Shown here piece after piece: positions 43,017 through 51,775 of a DNA stretch of 64,000 bases; the first letter of the stretch is position 1; each line of letters starts with the position of its first letter. The position numbers were made by a program, and so were the translations under genes. Source of the DNA: JAGIBJ01 sp032119795 (GTDB lineage: Bacteria; Actinomycetota; Thermoleophilia; Solirubrobacterales; Solirubrobacteraceae); contig JAUMFO010000011.1 of NCBI GenBank assembly GCA_032119795.1, positions 267,874 to 331,873 on the forward strand, given 5' to 3'. The notes beneath the pieces are model-generated. The model saw only the letters and a list, made by a program, of their open reading frames with translations. It searched no databases and had not been told where the DNA came from.

Positions 43017-44623
43017 GCGATGCCCACGCTGGCCGGCAGCGTCAAGAAGTCCTCGAAGTCGTCGGCGAGGGCGACCTGCTCAAAGAGCGCGCGGGCGCGG
43101 ATGATCCGGGCACGCGCGTCGTCGTCCGGCGCCGCTCCGAGCAGCGCGGCCTCCTCAGCGTCGAGCAGCCCGCGGACGCGTTCCTCGGTAACGGGCTCGC
43201 CGTCCTGCGTCGTGGTGCCCTCGTGGATCCACTGCCAGAGCTGGCTGCGTGAGATCTCGGCGGTGGCGGCGTCCTCCATCAGGCCGAAGATGGCCACCGC
43301 GCCGCGGCCGCCGATCCACGCCTCGAGGTAGCGCAGCCCGATGGCGACGTTGTGCTGCACGCCCTCGCTCGTCACCGCGCCCGGGGTCGCCGGCACGTTG
43401 AGGAGGTCGGCGGGGGTGACCGACACGTCGTCGCGCTGCTTGCTGACCTGATTGGGGTTGGTGCCAAGGACGGCGTCGAAAGCCGTCAGGGCTGTGGAGA
43501 CGAGGTCCGGGTGGGCGACCCACGAGCCGTCGTAGCCGGCGGCGGCCTCGCGCTCCTTGTCTTCCTTGACCTTGCCGAGCGCGAGGGCGTTCTTCTCCTC
43601 GTCGCGGCGATCCGGGATGAACGCCGCCATCCCGCCGATCGCGTGGGCGCCGCGGTGGTGGCAGGTCTTCACGAGCAGCTCGGTGTAGGCGCGCATGAAC
43701 GGGACGGTCATCGTCACGTCGGCGCGGTCCGGCAGGACGAACTCCGGGCCGGCGTCGCGGAACGTCTTGATGAGGGAGAACAGGTAGTCCCAGCGGCCCG
43801 CGTTGAGCCCTGCGATGTGGTGGCGCAGCGCATGGAGGATCTCGTCCATCTGGAACGCCGCGGTGATCGTCTCGATCAGGACCGTCGCCTTGATCGTGCC
43901 GTGCGGCAGGCCCGCGGCAGCTTCGAGATCGGTGAAGACGTCGTCCCACAGCGCCGCCTCGCGCCAGTCCTGTGTCTTGGGCAGGTAGAAGAACGGGCCG
44001 CGACCCTGCCGGGCGAGCGCCGGGCCGTTGGTGATCACGTAGAGCGCGGCGTCAACGATCCCCGCAACGGTCGGCTCGCCGTCGACGAGGATGTGGTGCT
44101 CGTCGAAGTGCCAGCCGCGCGGGCGCGGCAGGATGACCGTCTTCGGCAGGCCACTCTCCGGGTCCTTGGACTCGGGCCTGAGCGCGTAGGCCTTGCCCTC
44201 CGGTGACGTCCAAGCCAGCTCGCCGGTGGTCGCGTCCTTGAGGTTGACCTGCCCGCCGATCACGTTCTCCCAGTGGGGCGTGTTGGCGTCTTCTAGGTCC
44301 GCGAGCCAGACATTCGCGCCCGCGTTGAGGGCGTTGATCGCCATCTTGATCTCGGTCGGGCCGGTGATCTCCACGCGGCGGTCGGCCAGCGCAGCCGGGA
44401 CGGGGTCGATCTGCCAGTCGCCCTCACGGATGTCTGCGGTGGCTGGGTCGAACTCGATCGTGCCGGCGGCGCTGATCGCCTCGCGGCGGCCGGCACGCGC
44501 GGCGAGCAACTCGTCGCGCCGCGCCTTGTACTTGTGGTGGAGCGTCTCGATCAGCTCCAGCGCCTGCGGGGTGAGGATCTCTTCGGAGCGGGCGACGTCG
44601 GCGCCCGTGACTTCGATGGACAA
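43013..44623 (-). CDS. aceB: Malate synthase A
   Basis: 536 residues, the A-type length. It condenses glyoxylate and acetyl-CoA to malate and CoA. Typical segments: WLADLEDANTPHWENVIGGQVNL, TVILPRPRGWHFDEHH (catalytic Arg), ATVLIETITAAFQMDEI (Mg-binding Glu), AGLNAGRWDYLFSLIKTF, and RSQLWQWIHEG near the C-terminus. It is third in the operon allantoinase-allantoicase-malate synthase, where it consumes the glyoxylate released from ureidoglycolate. No isocitrate lyase gene is in view, so its role here is allantoin rather than acetate use. Confidence 0.96.
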   Translation of the reverse strand: MSIEVTGADVARSEEILTPQALELIETLHHKYKARRDELLAARAGRREAISAAGTIEFDPATADIREGDWQIDPVPAALADRRVEITGPTEIKMAINALNAGANVWLADLEDANTPHWENVIGGQVNLKDATTGELAWTSPEGKAYALRPESKDPESGLPKTVILPRPRGWHFDEHHILVDGEPTVAGIVDAALYVITNGPALARQGRGPFFYLPKTQDWREAALWDDVFTDLEAAAGLPHGTIKATVLIETITAAFQMDEILHALRHHIAGLNAGRWDYLFSLIKTFRDAGPEFVLPDRADVTMTVPFMRAYTELLVKTCHHRGAHAIGGMAAFIPDRRDEEKNALALGKVKEDKEREAAAGYDGSWVAHPDLVSTALTAFDAVLGTNPNQVSKQRDDVSVTPADLLNVPATPGAVTSEGVQHNVAIGLRYLEAWIGGRGAVAIFGLMEDAATAEISRSQLWQWIHEGTTTQDGEPVTEERVRGLLDAEEAALLGAAPDDDARARIIRARALFEQVALADDFEDFLTLPASVGIA

Positions 44624-44632
44624 GCGGGTCTC

Positions 44633-45685
44633 CTAGAGAATGTCGCGGGCCATGGCCAGCGGAAGGGCGGCGGCGAAGCGGCGGCCGATCGCGGCGCGCG
44701 CCTCGGTCGTCGGGGCGCCGTAGGCCCGCACGCGTGCGAGGCCACCGTCGGGGAAGGCGTTCATGCGCAGGTGGGTGAGGGCGCCGGCGTCGTCGACGGG
44801 GAACCGGTGCCGGGTGTCGGGCTGCACCGGCGAGCGCTCCAGGACGGTGACCCACTCGCCCGTCGCGGCGAGCTGGCCCTCGACGGAGCATGAGCCCGGT
44901 GCGTTGCCGACGAAGTGCGAGGTGTCGAGCTCGATCAGACGCACGTGGCCGGTGGCGGCGAGCTCGAACTCGACCCAGTCGTGGCCGCCGTCGCGGCGGC
45001 GAGACGTCTCCCAGCCCTCGCCCATCGTGCGGGCCGGTCCGGGCATGATGAGGTTCGTCGCCGACGAGTAGAACGCGTTCGACGACGCGGTGACGAGCCC
45101 GCCATGCTCGAGGGCGGCGAGATCGAACGGGCTGGCGTCGACGATCCGTGGATCCAGGACCGGGGTGCCGTGGACGCGCAGCCGCGAGACGCCGCCGTCG
45201 GGGTAGATCCGCAGCCGCACGTGCGTGATGAGGGCGCCGGCGATGGCGTCGTCATCGTCGCTGCTGTCTCCGACGAGGAAGCGGTTGTGTGCGTTGCCCT
45301 TCAGCGGGCTGCGCGGCACCAGGTCGCGCCACTCGGAGGCGCGAACCACGTCGAGGTTCGGGTAGCCGGGCAGCGCGCAGCCGGAGAGGGAGGCCTCCGG
45401 CGGGAAGTTCCCGACGAAGTGCGTGGTGTCGATGTCGACCCCGTGCACGATTCCGGGGACGCCAAGCCGGACGATCGCCTCGTCGAAGCCGTCCTCGCGG
45501 CGACGGCGCGTCTCCCAGCCGTCGTAGACCTGGCCGCGAGTCCCGAACGTCGCTGGGGTGAACTGCGGGTCGTGGGCGTTGATGAGGTTGTCGCGGGAGG
45601 CAAAGAGCTCGTCGTTTGCCCACGGCACGGAGCCGCCGAGCGGCTTGCTGGCGAGGTCCGGGAGGGTGTCGAACGGATCGGTCAT
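44633..45685 (-). CDS. alc: Allantoicase
   Basis: 350 residues. It hydrolyses allantoate to ureidoglycolate and urea. Two homologous allantoicase repeats are visible: SVPWANDELFASRDNLIN..YDGWETRRRR (about 20-60) and ASSNAFYSSATNLIMPGP..GEGWETSRRRD (about 200-235), each followed by a HFVGN jelly-roll strand (TTHFVGNFP, TSHFVGNAP). The start overlaps the allantoinase stop by 4 bp; malate synthase starts 9 bp after its stop. Confidence 0.95.
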   Translation of the reverse strand: MTDPFDTLPDLASKPLGGSVPWANDELFASRDNLINAHDPQFTPATFGTRGQVYDGWETRRRREDGFDEAIVRLGVPGIVHGVDIDTTHFVGNFPPEASLSGCALPGYPNLDVVRASEWRDLVPRSPLKGNAHNRFLVGDSSDDDDAIAGALITHVRLRIYPDGGVSRLRVHGTPVLDPRIVDASPFDLAALEHGGLVTASSNAFYSSATNLIMPGPARTMGEGWETSRRRDGGHDWVEFELAATGHVRLIELDTSHFVGNAPGSCSVEGQLAATGEWVTVLERSPVQPDTRHRFPVDDAGALTHLRMNAFPDGGLARVRAYGAPTTEARAAIGRRFAAALPLAMARDIL

Positions 45686-47124
45686 GCCGTGGGTGCTTTC
45701 TGCGATGGCGCCGTGGCATCAGCGTGGTCGTCCAGCGGGAGCGCCCGTGGGGCCGGTCCCGTCTCACGCATGAGCCATTGGCCGTGGGCTGCCGAAGGGA
45801 TCACGGGCTTGCCGCGCAGCCACGTCTGCTGCACGACGCCTTTGAGGACCCGACCCTCGTAGGGGGTCTGCGGATGACGGTGAAGGAGGTCCGCTCCGCG
45901 CACCGTGAACGTGGCCTCCGGATCGAAGGCGACGAGGTCGGCGTCGGCCCCGACGGCGATTCGGCCCTTGTGCGGCAGGCCGACGAGGTCGGCGGGGGCG
46001 GCGCTCATCCATCCGACGAGTTCCGAGAGCGGGATCCGGCGGCGGTGGGCGGCCGTCCACGAGATCGCGAGCGACAGCTGAATCGACGCGATTCCGCCCC
46101 ACGACGTGCCGAGGTCGCCGGTGTTCTTCAGCGGCCAAGGGGCGGGGGAGTGGTCGCTGGCGATCAGCGACAGCGTGCCGTCTTGCAGGCCCGCCCAAAG
46201 GGCGTCCTGGTGGTGCCTCTCGCGGATCGGCGGGAAGCACTTCACGGTCGGGTCGGCGTCGGGCAGCAGCTCGGCGTGGAGCAGGAGGTAGTGCGGGCAC
46301 GACTCGCCCGTCATGCGAAGCCCGCGGGCCTGCGCCGCGGCGATCGCCGCGACGCCCTCGGCGCTCGTCACGTGGACGATGTGCACGTGGGCGCCGGGGA
46401 TGCCGTCCATCAGGCCCGCGAGACGCTCGATCGCTTTGACCTCGCAGGCGACGGGCCGCGAGGCGAGCAGCGCGGAGTAGAGGTTGGTCGCGATCGGCTG
46501 CGGCGCCGCCGCGGCCTCCTCCGCGTCCTCGGCATGCACGAGCAGCGGGACGCCCGCCTGGGCGGTGGCGCCGATCGCGAGCAGGAGCCCGTCGTCGTCC
46601 ATGAGCGCCGGGAACTCGACGACGCCCGAGTCGAGCGTGAACGCCTTGAGCCCCCACACGCCGGCGGCGAGCAGCTCGGGCATGTCTTCCAGACGCCCGC
46701 CGACGGCGCCGCCCCACATCGCGACATCGATTGCAGGCGTTGGGCAGGACTGCCGTTTGGCGTCGACGGCCGCGGCGGTGACGGTCGCCGGGATGCAGTT
46801 CAGTGGCATGTCGACGACCGTCGTGATGCCGCCGGCCGCGGCGGCGGCCGTGAGCGTCCGAAGGCCCTCCCAGTGGGTGCGCCCAGGCTCGTTGCCGTGG
46901 ACGTGCGAGTCGACGAGGCCGGGGAGCAGCACTTCGTTGTCGCCAAGCGTGACGGTCTCCAGCGCTGGTGGGAGCGGTCCGTCGACGGGGTGAATGCCGA
47001 CGATTCGCCCCTCCCGAACCTCGATTGCAGCGGGGGCCTCGCCGCCGGGCAGCACCGCGCGACTCGCGATCACGAGGAGGTCGGCCGGGGGCGTGAGATC
47101 AGGGGTATCGAGAGGCTGTGGCAC
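45682..47124 (-). CDS. allB: Allantoinase
   Basis: 480 residues, GTG start. It opens allantoin to allantoate. Amidohydrolase metal site: GLVDSHVHGNEPG (HxH), carboxylated Lys in WGLKAFTLDSG, His in LLVHAEDA, His in HIVHVTS, Asp in IASDHSP. The sequence GVWGLKAF and PPIRERHHQDALWAGL fit allantoinase rather than dihydropyrimidinase. It is first gene of the allB-alc-aceB operon. A LacI-type operator (47202-47215) and a hairpin just before the start (47134-47153) may regulate it. Confidence 0.95.
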   Translation of the reverse strand: MPQPLDTPDLTPPADLLVIASRAVLPGGEAPAAIEVREGRIVGIHPVDGPLPPALETVTLGDNEVLLPGLVDSHVHGNEPGRTHWEGLRTLTAAAAAGGITTVVDMPLNCIPATVTAAAVDAKRQSCPTPAIDVAMWGGAVGGRLEDMPELLAAGVWGLKAFTLDSGVVEFPALMDDDGLLLAIGATAQAGVPLLVHAEDAEEAAAAPQPIATNLYSALLASRPVACEVKAIERLAGLMDGIPGAHVHIVHVTSAEGVAAIAAAQARGLRMTGESCPHYLLLHAELLPDADPTVKCFPPIRERHHQDALWAGLQDGTLSLIASDHSPAPWPLKNTGDLGTSWGGIASIQLSLAISWTAAHRRRIPLSELVGWMSAAPADLVGLPHKGRIAVGADADLVAFDPEATFTVRGADLLHRHPQTPYEGRVLKGVVQQTWLRGKPVIPSAAHGQWLMRETGPAPRALPLDDHADATAPSQKAPTA

Positions 47125-47133
47125 GGGTCCGCG

Positions 47134-47153
47134 GCGGCCCGCCAGCGGGCCGC
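47134..47153 (-). promoter_or_regulatory. Hairpin immediately upstream of allB start
   Basis: GCGGCCCGC / GCGGGCCGC (9 bp perfect, 2-nt spacer) ends 9 nt before the allB GTG. Folded in mRNA it would cover the ribosome-binding region, so it may lower translation. Confidence 0.5.
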
Positions 47154-47309
47154 GCCAGTGGGAGTTCTGAGCAACGACGCAGAGTCTCCCAGCACTCTAG
47201 ATGCAATCGTTTGTACGCCCGTCCGGGGATTGGCCGGATGGGTTGTGCTCGGTGGCAAAGGCCGTGGGGTGGAAGACGGCGGCTGGAGCGGCGAGGCGGC
47301 GGTGGATGG
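47154..47309. other. allB upstream region between hairpin and element B
   Basis: Contains the LacI-like site at 47202 and then GC-rich sequence grading into element B. No gene seen. Confidence 0.4.
47202..47215. promoter_or_regulatory. LacI-family-like operator upstream of allB
   Basis: TGCAATCGTTTGTA matches the LacI/PurR-type consensus TGnAAnCGnTTnCA at 9 of 10 fixed positions. It is 78 bp upstream of allB. Its core CAATCGTTTG is identical to 31977-31986 in the other catabolic promoter region. Confidence 0.65.
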
Positions 47310-48170
47310 GGCCCCGCGGCGGGGCGGCGGGACTTGGCGGGCGTTGACGGCGACCGGGTCCTTGGCGGCGGTGGGACTTGGCGGCTTCTACGGCGCCTGG
47401 GTCCTTGGCGGCGGTGGAATGGGGATCGCGTCGGGGTTTGCGGGCGTCGGGGCGGCGAGGGCGGAGCGCGTTCGGCGTCTGGGCGGGTTGGCGGCGGCGG
47501 AATTGCGGGCGTTGCGGCGTCGGCGGGCGTCGGCGGGCGTCGGGCGGACTGGTTGGACCCAATGGATGCGCGCCTGTGGTGCCCCAGGATGGGTCCAACC
47601 CGTCGGCTGCAACCGCCTGGGGTTGCGGGGTTTGCTCCGCGCGCCGGAGTTACCGGGCGTGCGGTAATTTCGGCGCGCGGAGCGCTTGGCGGCGCCGTTC
47701 TGTCGGGTAGATGCAACCTCTGCGGGTTGCACTCTCGGGGCTCGCGCCCCGAACGCCCAAAAAGGGCGTTCCAGACGCGAGCCCCGCGGCGCCGCAACCT
47801 CTCAATGTTGCGAGGGTCCGGTGTCGCGTTGAACCCGCCGCACGTCCGGCGGGTTCAACGCGAACGCAGGTGGCGTGCGGGTTCTGTCAGGCGACTGCAA
47901 CCCCAGGGGGTTGCAGCTGCCCCGGTCGAAGCGAACTCCCGTCACTCGAGGGTGTCCAGCACCCCCAAGTCACGGGAGTTCGGGCCGCAACCCCAGGCGG
48001 TTGCGGCCCGCCCGGCGCCCGCCGGCCGCGAAGCGATCTCAGATCCACCGCCGCCAACCAGCTCAGACGCCGCCAGTCCGCTCCGCCTTTGCTGCCCGGG
48101 CGCCCCCCGGCCCCGAAGCGATCTCAGAGCCACCGCCGCCAGCCGGCTCAGACGCGGCCGAACACCGGTC
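47310..48170. repeat. Hairpin-cassette element B (five cassettes)
   Basis: Five 18-bp mini-hairpins at 47609, 47713, 47794, 47897 and 47987 (spacings 104, 81, 103, 90) punctuate cassettes. Type 1: GGTTGGACCCA / TGGGTCCAACC (47551-47600). Type 2: GCTCCGCGCGCC / GGCGCGCGGAGC with inner TTACCG / CGGTAA (47634-47683). Type 3: CGGGGCTCGCG / CGCGAGCCCCG with inner GAACGCCC / GGGCGTTC (47736-47786). Type 4: 16-bp stem (47825-47840 / 47847-47862). Type 5: CGAACTCCCGT / ACGGGAGTTCG (47932-47982). GC-rich arms repeat TTGGCGGCGGTGG units left and their complements right (for example 48108-48140). Confidence 0.88.
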
Positions 48171-48197
48171 CGGCGCTCCCCTGGCCAGCCGGTCGCC

Positions 48198-48203
48198 TAC
48201 CAT
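48198..48203 (+). promoter_or_regulatory. Predicted -10 (TACCAT), leaderless start
   Basis: TACCAT ends 8 nt before GTG 48212. Confidence 0.45.
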
Positions 48204-48211
48204 GGAACGCA

Positions 48212-48928
48212 GTGACCGACGAGCTCGTAACCGACGCCGAAGAGGAGTACCTGCAGACCCTCTTCTGGCTCTTTGAGGCTGGGCTCGCGATGACCGCCGC
48301 CAACGTGGCCCGCGCGATGCAGATCTCGGCGCCGTCGGTGCACGAGATGGTCCGGCGGCTCGAGCGCGACGGCTACGTGCTGCGCGACGAGCGCAAGCGG
48401 ATCGAGTTCACCGAGTCCGGGCTGCGCCATGCGACCGAGGTCGTCAGCCGCCACCGGCTGATCGAGCGCTACCTGACGGACGTCGTCGGGGTGCCGTGGG
48501 ACGAGGTCCACGAGGAAGCCGAGGCGCTCGAACACGGCATGTCTCCGCGCTTTGAGGCCTACATGCGGCGCGCGATCGGCGATGCCAAGACCTGCCCCCA
48601 CGGGCATCCGATCGAGGTTGGCACGCGGCTCGAAGGCGTGCCCCTCGCCGACGTCTCCGTCGGCGCGAAGGTCCAGATCCTGCGCTTCGAGAACGAAGCC
48701 GAAGACCTCCTGCACTACCTCAAGGACTCGGGCCTCGACATCGGTCTCAAAGGACTCGTGACCGAGAGCGACGACGAACAGGTCGTCGTGCAAAGCGCCA
48801 GCGGCGCGGTGTGCACGGTTACCGCCAGCGTCGGGGCCACCGTCAGCGTGACGGCCGACCCGTCGCCCCCGCCGCGCGTCACGCTGCCCGAGGCACTCGT
48901 CCTCGGCAAAGACCGCTACGGCCGCTAG
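48212..48928 (+). CDS. DtxR/IdeR-type metal-dependent regulator
   Basis: 238 residues from GTG 48212 (VTDELVTDAEEEYLQTLFWL). N-terminal winged helix (AANVARAMQISAPSVHEMVRRLERDGYV), dimerisation and metal-binding domain (RHRLIERYLTDVVGVPWDEVHEEAEALEHGMS; then CPHGHPI), and a C-terminal FeoA/SH3-like domain from about residue 150. This is the DtxR/IdeR/MntR layout, so it senses Fe(II) or Mn(II). The frame is open back into element B, but that part is repeat sequence. No metal transporter is adjacent. Confidence 0.93.
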   Translation: MTDELVTDAEEEYLQTLFWLFEAGLAMTAANVARAMQISAPSVHEMVRRLERDGYVLRDERKRIEFTESGLRHATEVVSRHRLIERYLTDVVGVPWDEVHEEAEALEHGMSPRFEAYMRRAIGDAKTCPHGHPIEVGTRLEGVPLADVSVGAKVQILRFENEAEDLLHYLKDSGLDIGLKGLVTESDDEQVVVQSASGAVCTVTASVGATVSVTADPSPPPRVTLPEALVLGKDRYGR

Positions 48929-49074
48929 ACCCACCGCTGGGCGAGGCGGAGCCCGTCGGGTGCCTCCCGCTCGGGCTGGCCACCCATACCGCTGAGGCAG
49001 GAACGCCGTTTGAGCGGTCGACTCCGTGGCCAGGGTCGGTCCAGATCGCTGGGACCTGGGCCGATGACTCGGGC

Positions 49075-51636
49075 GTGAAGGTCATATTCACACGACTCGG
49101 CCTGGGTGGGCTTGCGACGTCGCTCGCAGCCGTCGCGGTGTTCGGGCTCTCCGCGGGCGCCATTCTGTCGGGCGGTCTTGTCCTCCTGTTCGGGCTGTTT
49201 GTGACGGTGCTCATCCGCCGTCCGCTCACGACGGCAGAACGCGGCCTCGTCTTGCTCTCAGGCGTTGCCACCACCTGTTGGCTCGCCAGTGATGCCCTGC
49301 GCCTGGCGAGCGACGGCCAGCCGGTCCTGCCTGGCGCGGAGGTCCTCGCCAACGTCGGGATGGTCGTCTTTGCGGGTGTGATCGCCTGGGCGGCGCATCT
49401 CCGCGGACCGGCCCTCATCGAAACTTGGCTCGACAGCCTCATCTTCGTGGCAGCGTTGCTTCCGCCGCTTTGGATCGCCGTGATCGAGCCGGCGGCCTCC
49501 AACGAAACCACCTACCCCTGGGTCTTGGCCTGGGCGGCATGTTCGCTCTGGATGCTTGGATTCGGCGGCCTCTACGTGATGGGTGGCGGCATCTGGAACC
49601 TCCCTGCCGTCCTGCTGGCCTTGGGCGTGGTGGGCAGCGTCACGGTCGCGACCGCCCTGCAGTTCTCGGACCCCGCTGCCGTCGTAGGCGTCCCGCGCTT
49701 CCTGCCGAGCTACGTCTGTTCGATCGCCGTGCTGGCCTCCCCCAAACTGCTCGACGTCTTCAAGCGCGGCGGTCGACGCACCGGCATTCCCCTGTCGTCG
49801 CGCGTCTTCATGCTGGTGCTCGCCGTTGCCGCGCCGTTGGTGACGGTGGGCTGGTGTTACGTGCAGGACAAGCCGATTCCGGTCGTCGCCCTGACGATTT
49901 CGCTGGTCGTGATTTGCGGCCTCGTCGTTCTCCGGGCCTATCTGTTGGCCCGCGCGGGAATCCGAGACTGGTCGGTTCCGCTGACGATTACGGCGACCGC
50001 GCTGCTCGTGTTCGCCGTGGCGTTCTCGCTCTCGATGCTGAGCCAGTCTGCCCGCCGCGCTCAGGCCGACGCCGACGCGTATGCGCGCCAAGCCACCGCG
50101 GCCTTGGCCAATCCCAAGATCCCATCTCGGTTGGTTGCGGCGCCCGTCCCGCAGCGCGAACTCGCGGCGGAGGTCGCCGAGGGCATCGCCGCGCGCCAGG
50201 CGACGGCCGGATCGCGCGGGCGAGTCGTTCGCTTGTTCACCGTCACCACCCTGATCGTCACGCTGTTCCTCGTCGCAGCTCTGCTGTTGCGGTTCAACCG
50301 CGCTCGCCGCCGCCTCGAACTCCAGCACCAAAAGACCCACGACGAACTCACCGGTCTGCCGAACCGCCTCTCGCTCGACCGCCACCTGCGTGAGGGTTCT
50401 AGGACGGCCGGCGAAGACGGAAACCGAACGCTGGTGCTGTTGGACCTCGACGACTTCAAGTCCATCAACGACTCGCTCGGCCATACCGCCGGCGACGCGG
50501 TGCTGAGGACGGTTGCTCGCCGGCTCGAAGCCGGCACCAAAAGCGACCAGCTCCTCGTCCGCACCGACGGCGACGCCTTCGGGATTCTCGTCCCAGCCGG
50601 CCAGGATCCGCTCGCCGTCGCCGAGCGCGTGCTCGCGACGCTCTCGGCCCCCGTCGAACTCGACGGAGCGCCGCATGTGCTCTGCACCTCCATCGGCATC
50701 GCCGAGGTCAGCGAGGCCGACGAGGACCGCGAGACCGCCGTCTTCCGCGACGCCGAGCTGGCGATGTACCAAGCCAAGCTCGTCTCGGGCAACAGCATCG
50801 AGACGTTCGTTGGCGATATGCATGAACGGGCCCGCGACCGCATCCAGCTCGCCGCCGAGCTGCGCCGCTCGCTGGAGGCCGACGAACTCCACCTCGTCTA
50901 CCAGCCGATCGTCAACCTCGTTGATGGCCGCGTCGTGGGCTACGAGGCGCTGATCCGCTGGAACCATCCCGTGCGCGGCCCGATGTCTCCCGGAGAGTTC
51001 ATTCCGCTTGCCGAGCGCAGTGGGCTCATCGTCGACCTTGGCGGCTGGGTCCTGCGGACGGCCACGAATCAGCTCGCGGAGTGGCAGAGACTCTGGAACG
51101 ACGACCGCTACATCTCCGTCAACGTTGCCGCCTCGCAGCTCGCCACCCGGGCGTTGGAGCCGCAGGTCCGACTGGCGCTCCAGGAGTCGGGACTCGCGCC
51201 TGAGCGGCTGCTGCTGGAAGTCACGGAGTCGTCGCTCATCGAGGACTTCGAGGCCAGCGCCGCCCAGATGGCTGCCATTCGCGCGATCGGCGTGAAGTTC
51301 GCCCTCGACGACTTCGGCACCGGCTACTCGTCGCTGAGCTATCTGCGCCGGTTCCCGCTCGACGTGCTGAAGGTCGACAAGTCCTTTATCGACGCCCTGC
51401 ACGAGGTCGACGGCACGCTCCTGGTGCGGGCCATCATCAACATGGCCTCGAGCCTGCGCTTGCGCGTCGTCGCCGAGGGCATCGAGGAGCGCGATCAGGC
51501 CGCGATGCTCCAGGAGTTCGGCTGCGACCTTGCCCAGGGCTTTCACTTCAGCCGGCCGATGCCCGCCGCTGACGTCGACAAGAACCAGCGCACCTTCGAG
51601 GTGCCGACGACGCCCACGCTGCGGATCGTCAGCTAG
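49075..51636 (+). CDS. Membrane GGDEF/EAL c-di-GMP protein
   Basis: 853 residues from GTG 49075; the frame is open upstream to 48811 but that overlaps the IdeR-like gene. About nine transmembrane segments occupy residues 1-330, then an Ala-rich stretch and another helix near 390. The GGDEF domain (about 415-580) has D-G-D-A-F (residues 498-502) in place of G-G-D-E-F, so cyclase activity is doubtful. The EAL domain (about 600-840) keeps EAL (624), DDFGTGYSS (745), VDKSFI and VAEGIE, so it is probably an active c-di-GMP phosphodiesterase. Confidence 0.9.
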   Translation: MKVIFTRLGLGGLATSLAAVAVFGLSAGAILSGGLVLLFGLFVTVLIRRPLTTAERGLVLLSGVATTCWLASDALRLASDGQPVLPGAEVLANVGMVVFAGVIAWAAHLRGPALIETWLDSLIFVAALLPPLWIAVIEPAASNETTYPWVLAWAACSLWMLGFGGLYVMGGGIWNLPAVLLALGVVGSVTVATALQFSDPAAVVGVPRFLPSYVCSIAVLASPKLLDVFKRGGRRTGIPLSSRVFMLVLAVAAPLVTVGWCYVQDKPIPVVALTISLVVICGLVVLRAYLLARAGIRDWSVPLTITATALLVFAVAFSLSMLSQSARRAQADADAYARQATAALANPKIPSRLVAAPVPQRELAAEVAEGIAARQATAGSRGRVVRLFTVTTLIVTLFLVAALLLRFNRARRRLELQHQKTHDELTGLPNRLSLDRHLREGSRTAGEDGNRTLVLLDLDDFKSINDSLGHTAGDAVLRTVARRLEAGTKSDQLLVRTDGDAFGILVPAGQDPLAVAERVLATLSAPVELDGAPHVLCTSIGIAEVSEADEDRETAVFRDAELAMYQAKLVSGNSIETFVGDMHERARDRIQLAAELRRSLEADELHLVYQPIVNLVDGRVVGYEALIRWNHPVRGPMSPGEFIPLAERSGLIVDLGGWVLRTATNQLAEWQRLWNDDRYISVNVAASQLATRALEPQVRLALQESGLAPERLLLEVTESSLIEDFEASAAQMAAIRAIGVKFALDDFGTGYSSLSYLRRFPLDVLKVDKSFIDALHEVDGTLLVRAIINMASSLRLRVVAEGIEERDQAAMLQEFGCDLAQGFHFSRPMPAADVDKNQRTFEVPTTPTLRIVS

Positions 51637-51763
51637 CGACGCGCTGGCTGGCGCGATCGACGCCAGCTGATCGCGGCGCAGCAGCGCTGCGAGGCGACGT
51701 TGCCCAAACCGCCGGGTCGCTGAGCTTGGCCGCCGCGGTGTGGGCCACCTGCGTGCTGGTCAA

Positions 51764-51769
51764 TACGAT
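51764..51769 (+). promoter_or_regulatory. Predicted -10 (TACGAT), leaderless start
   Basis: TACGAT ends 6 nt before GTG 51776, supporting that start for the MerR gene. Confidence 0.5.
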
Positions 51770-51775
51770 GGCCGC

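Noticed and set aside
45616..47667. 683-codon plus-strand frame over allB/alc
   Set aside because: Antisense shadow of two well-conserved enzymes that also runs into repeat element B.
42020..48004. Integron-like attC sites at the GCAACC..GGTTGC mini-hairpins
   Set aside because: The sites contain AAC and GTT but do not fit RYYYAAC / GTTRRRY, the cassettes hold no ORFs, and no integrase gene is in the window.
47609..48004. CRISPR array
   Set aside because: Repeats are 18 bp with variable centres, the intervening units are palindromic and shared between loci, and there are no cas genes.
47711..48211. N-terminal extension of the IdeR-like gene into element B
   Set aside because: The extension is repeat sequence; the DtxR domain starts at GTG 48212, which has a -10 hexamer before it.
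48811..49074. N-terminal extension of the GGDEF/EAL gene
   Set aside because: It overlaps the IdeR-like gene in another frame and has no signal or conserved residues; GTG 49075 starts right before the first helix region.
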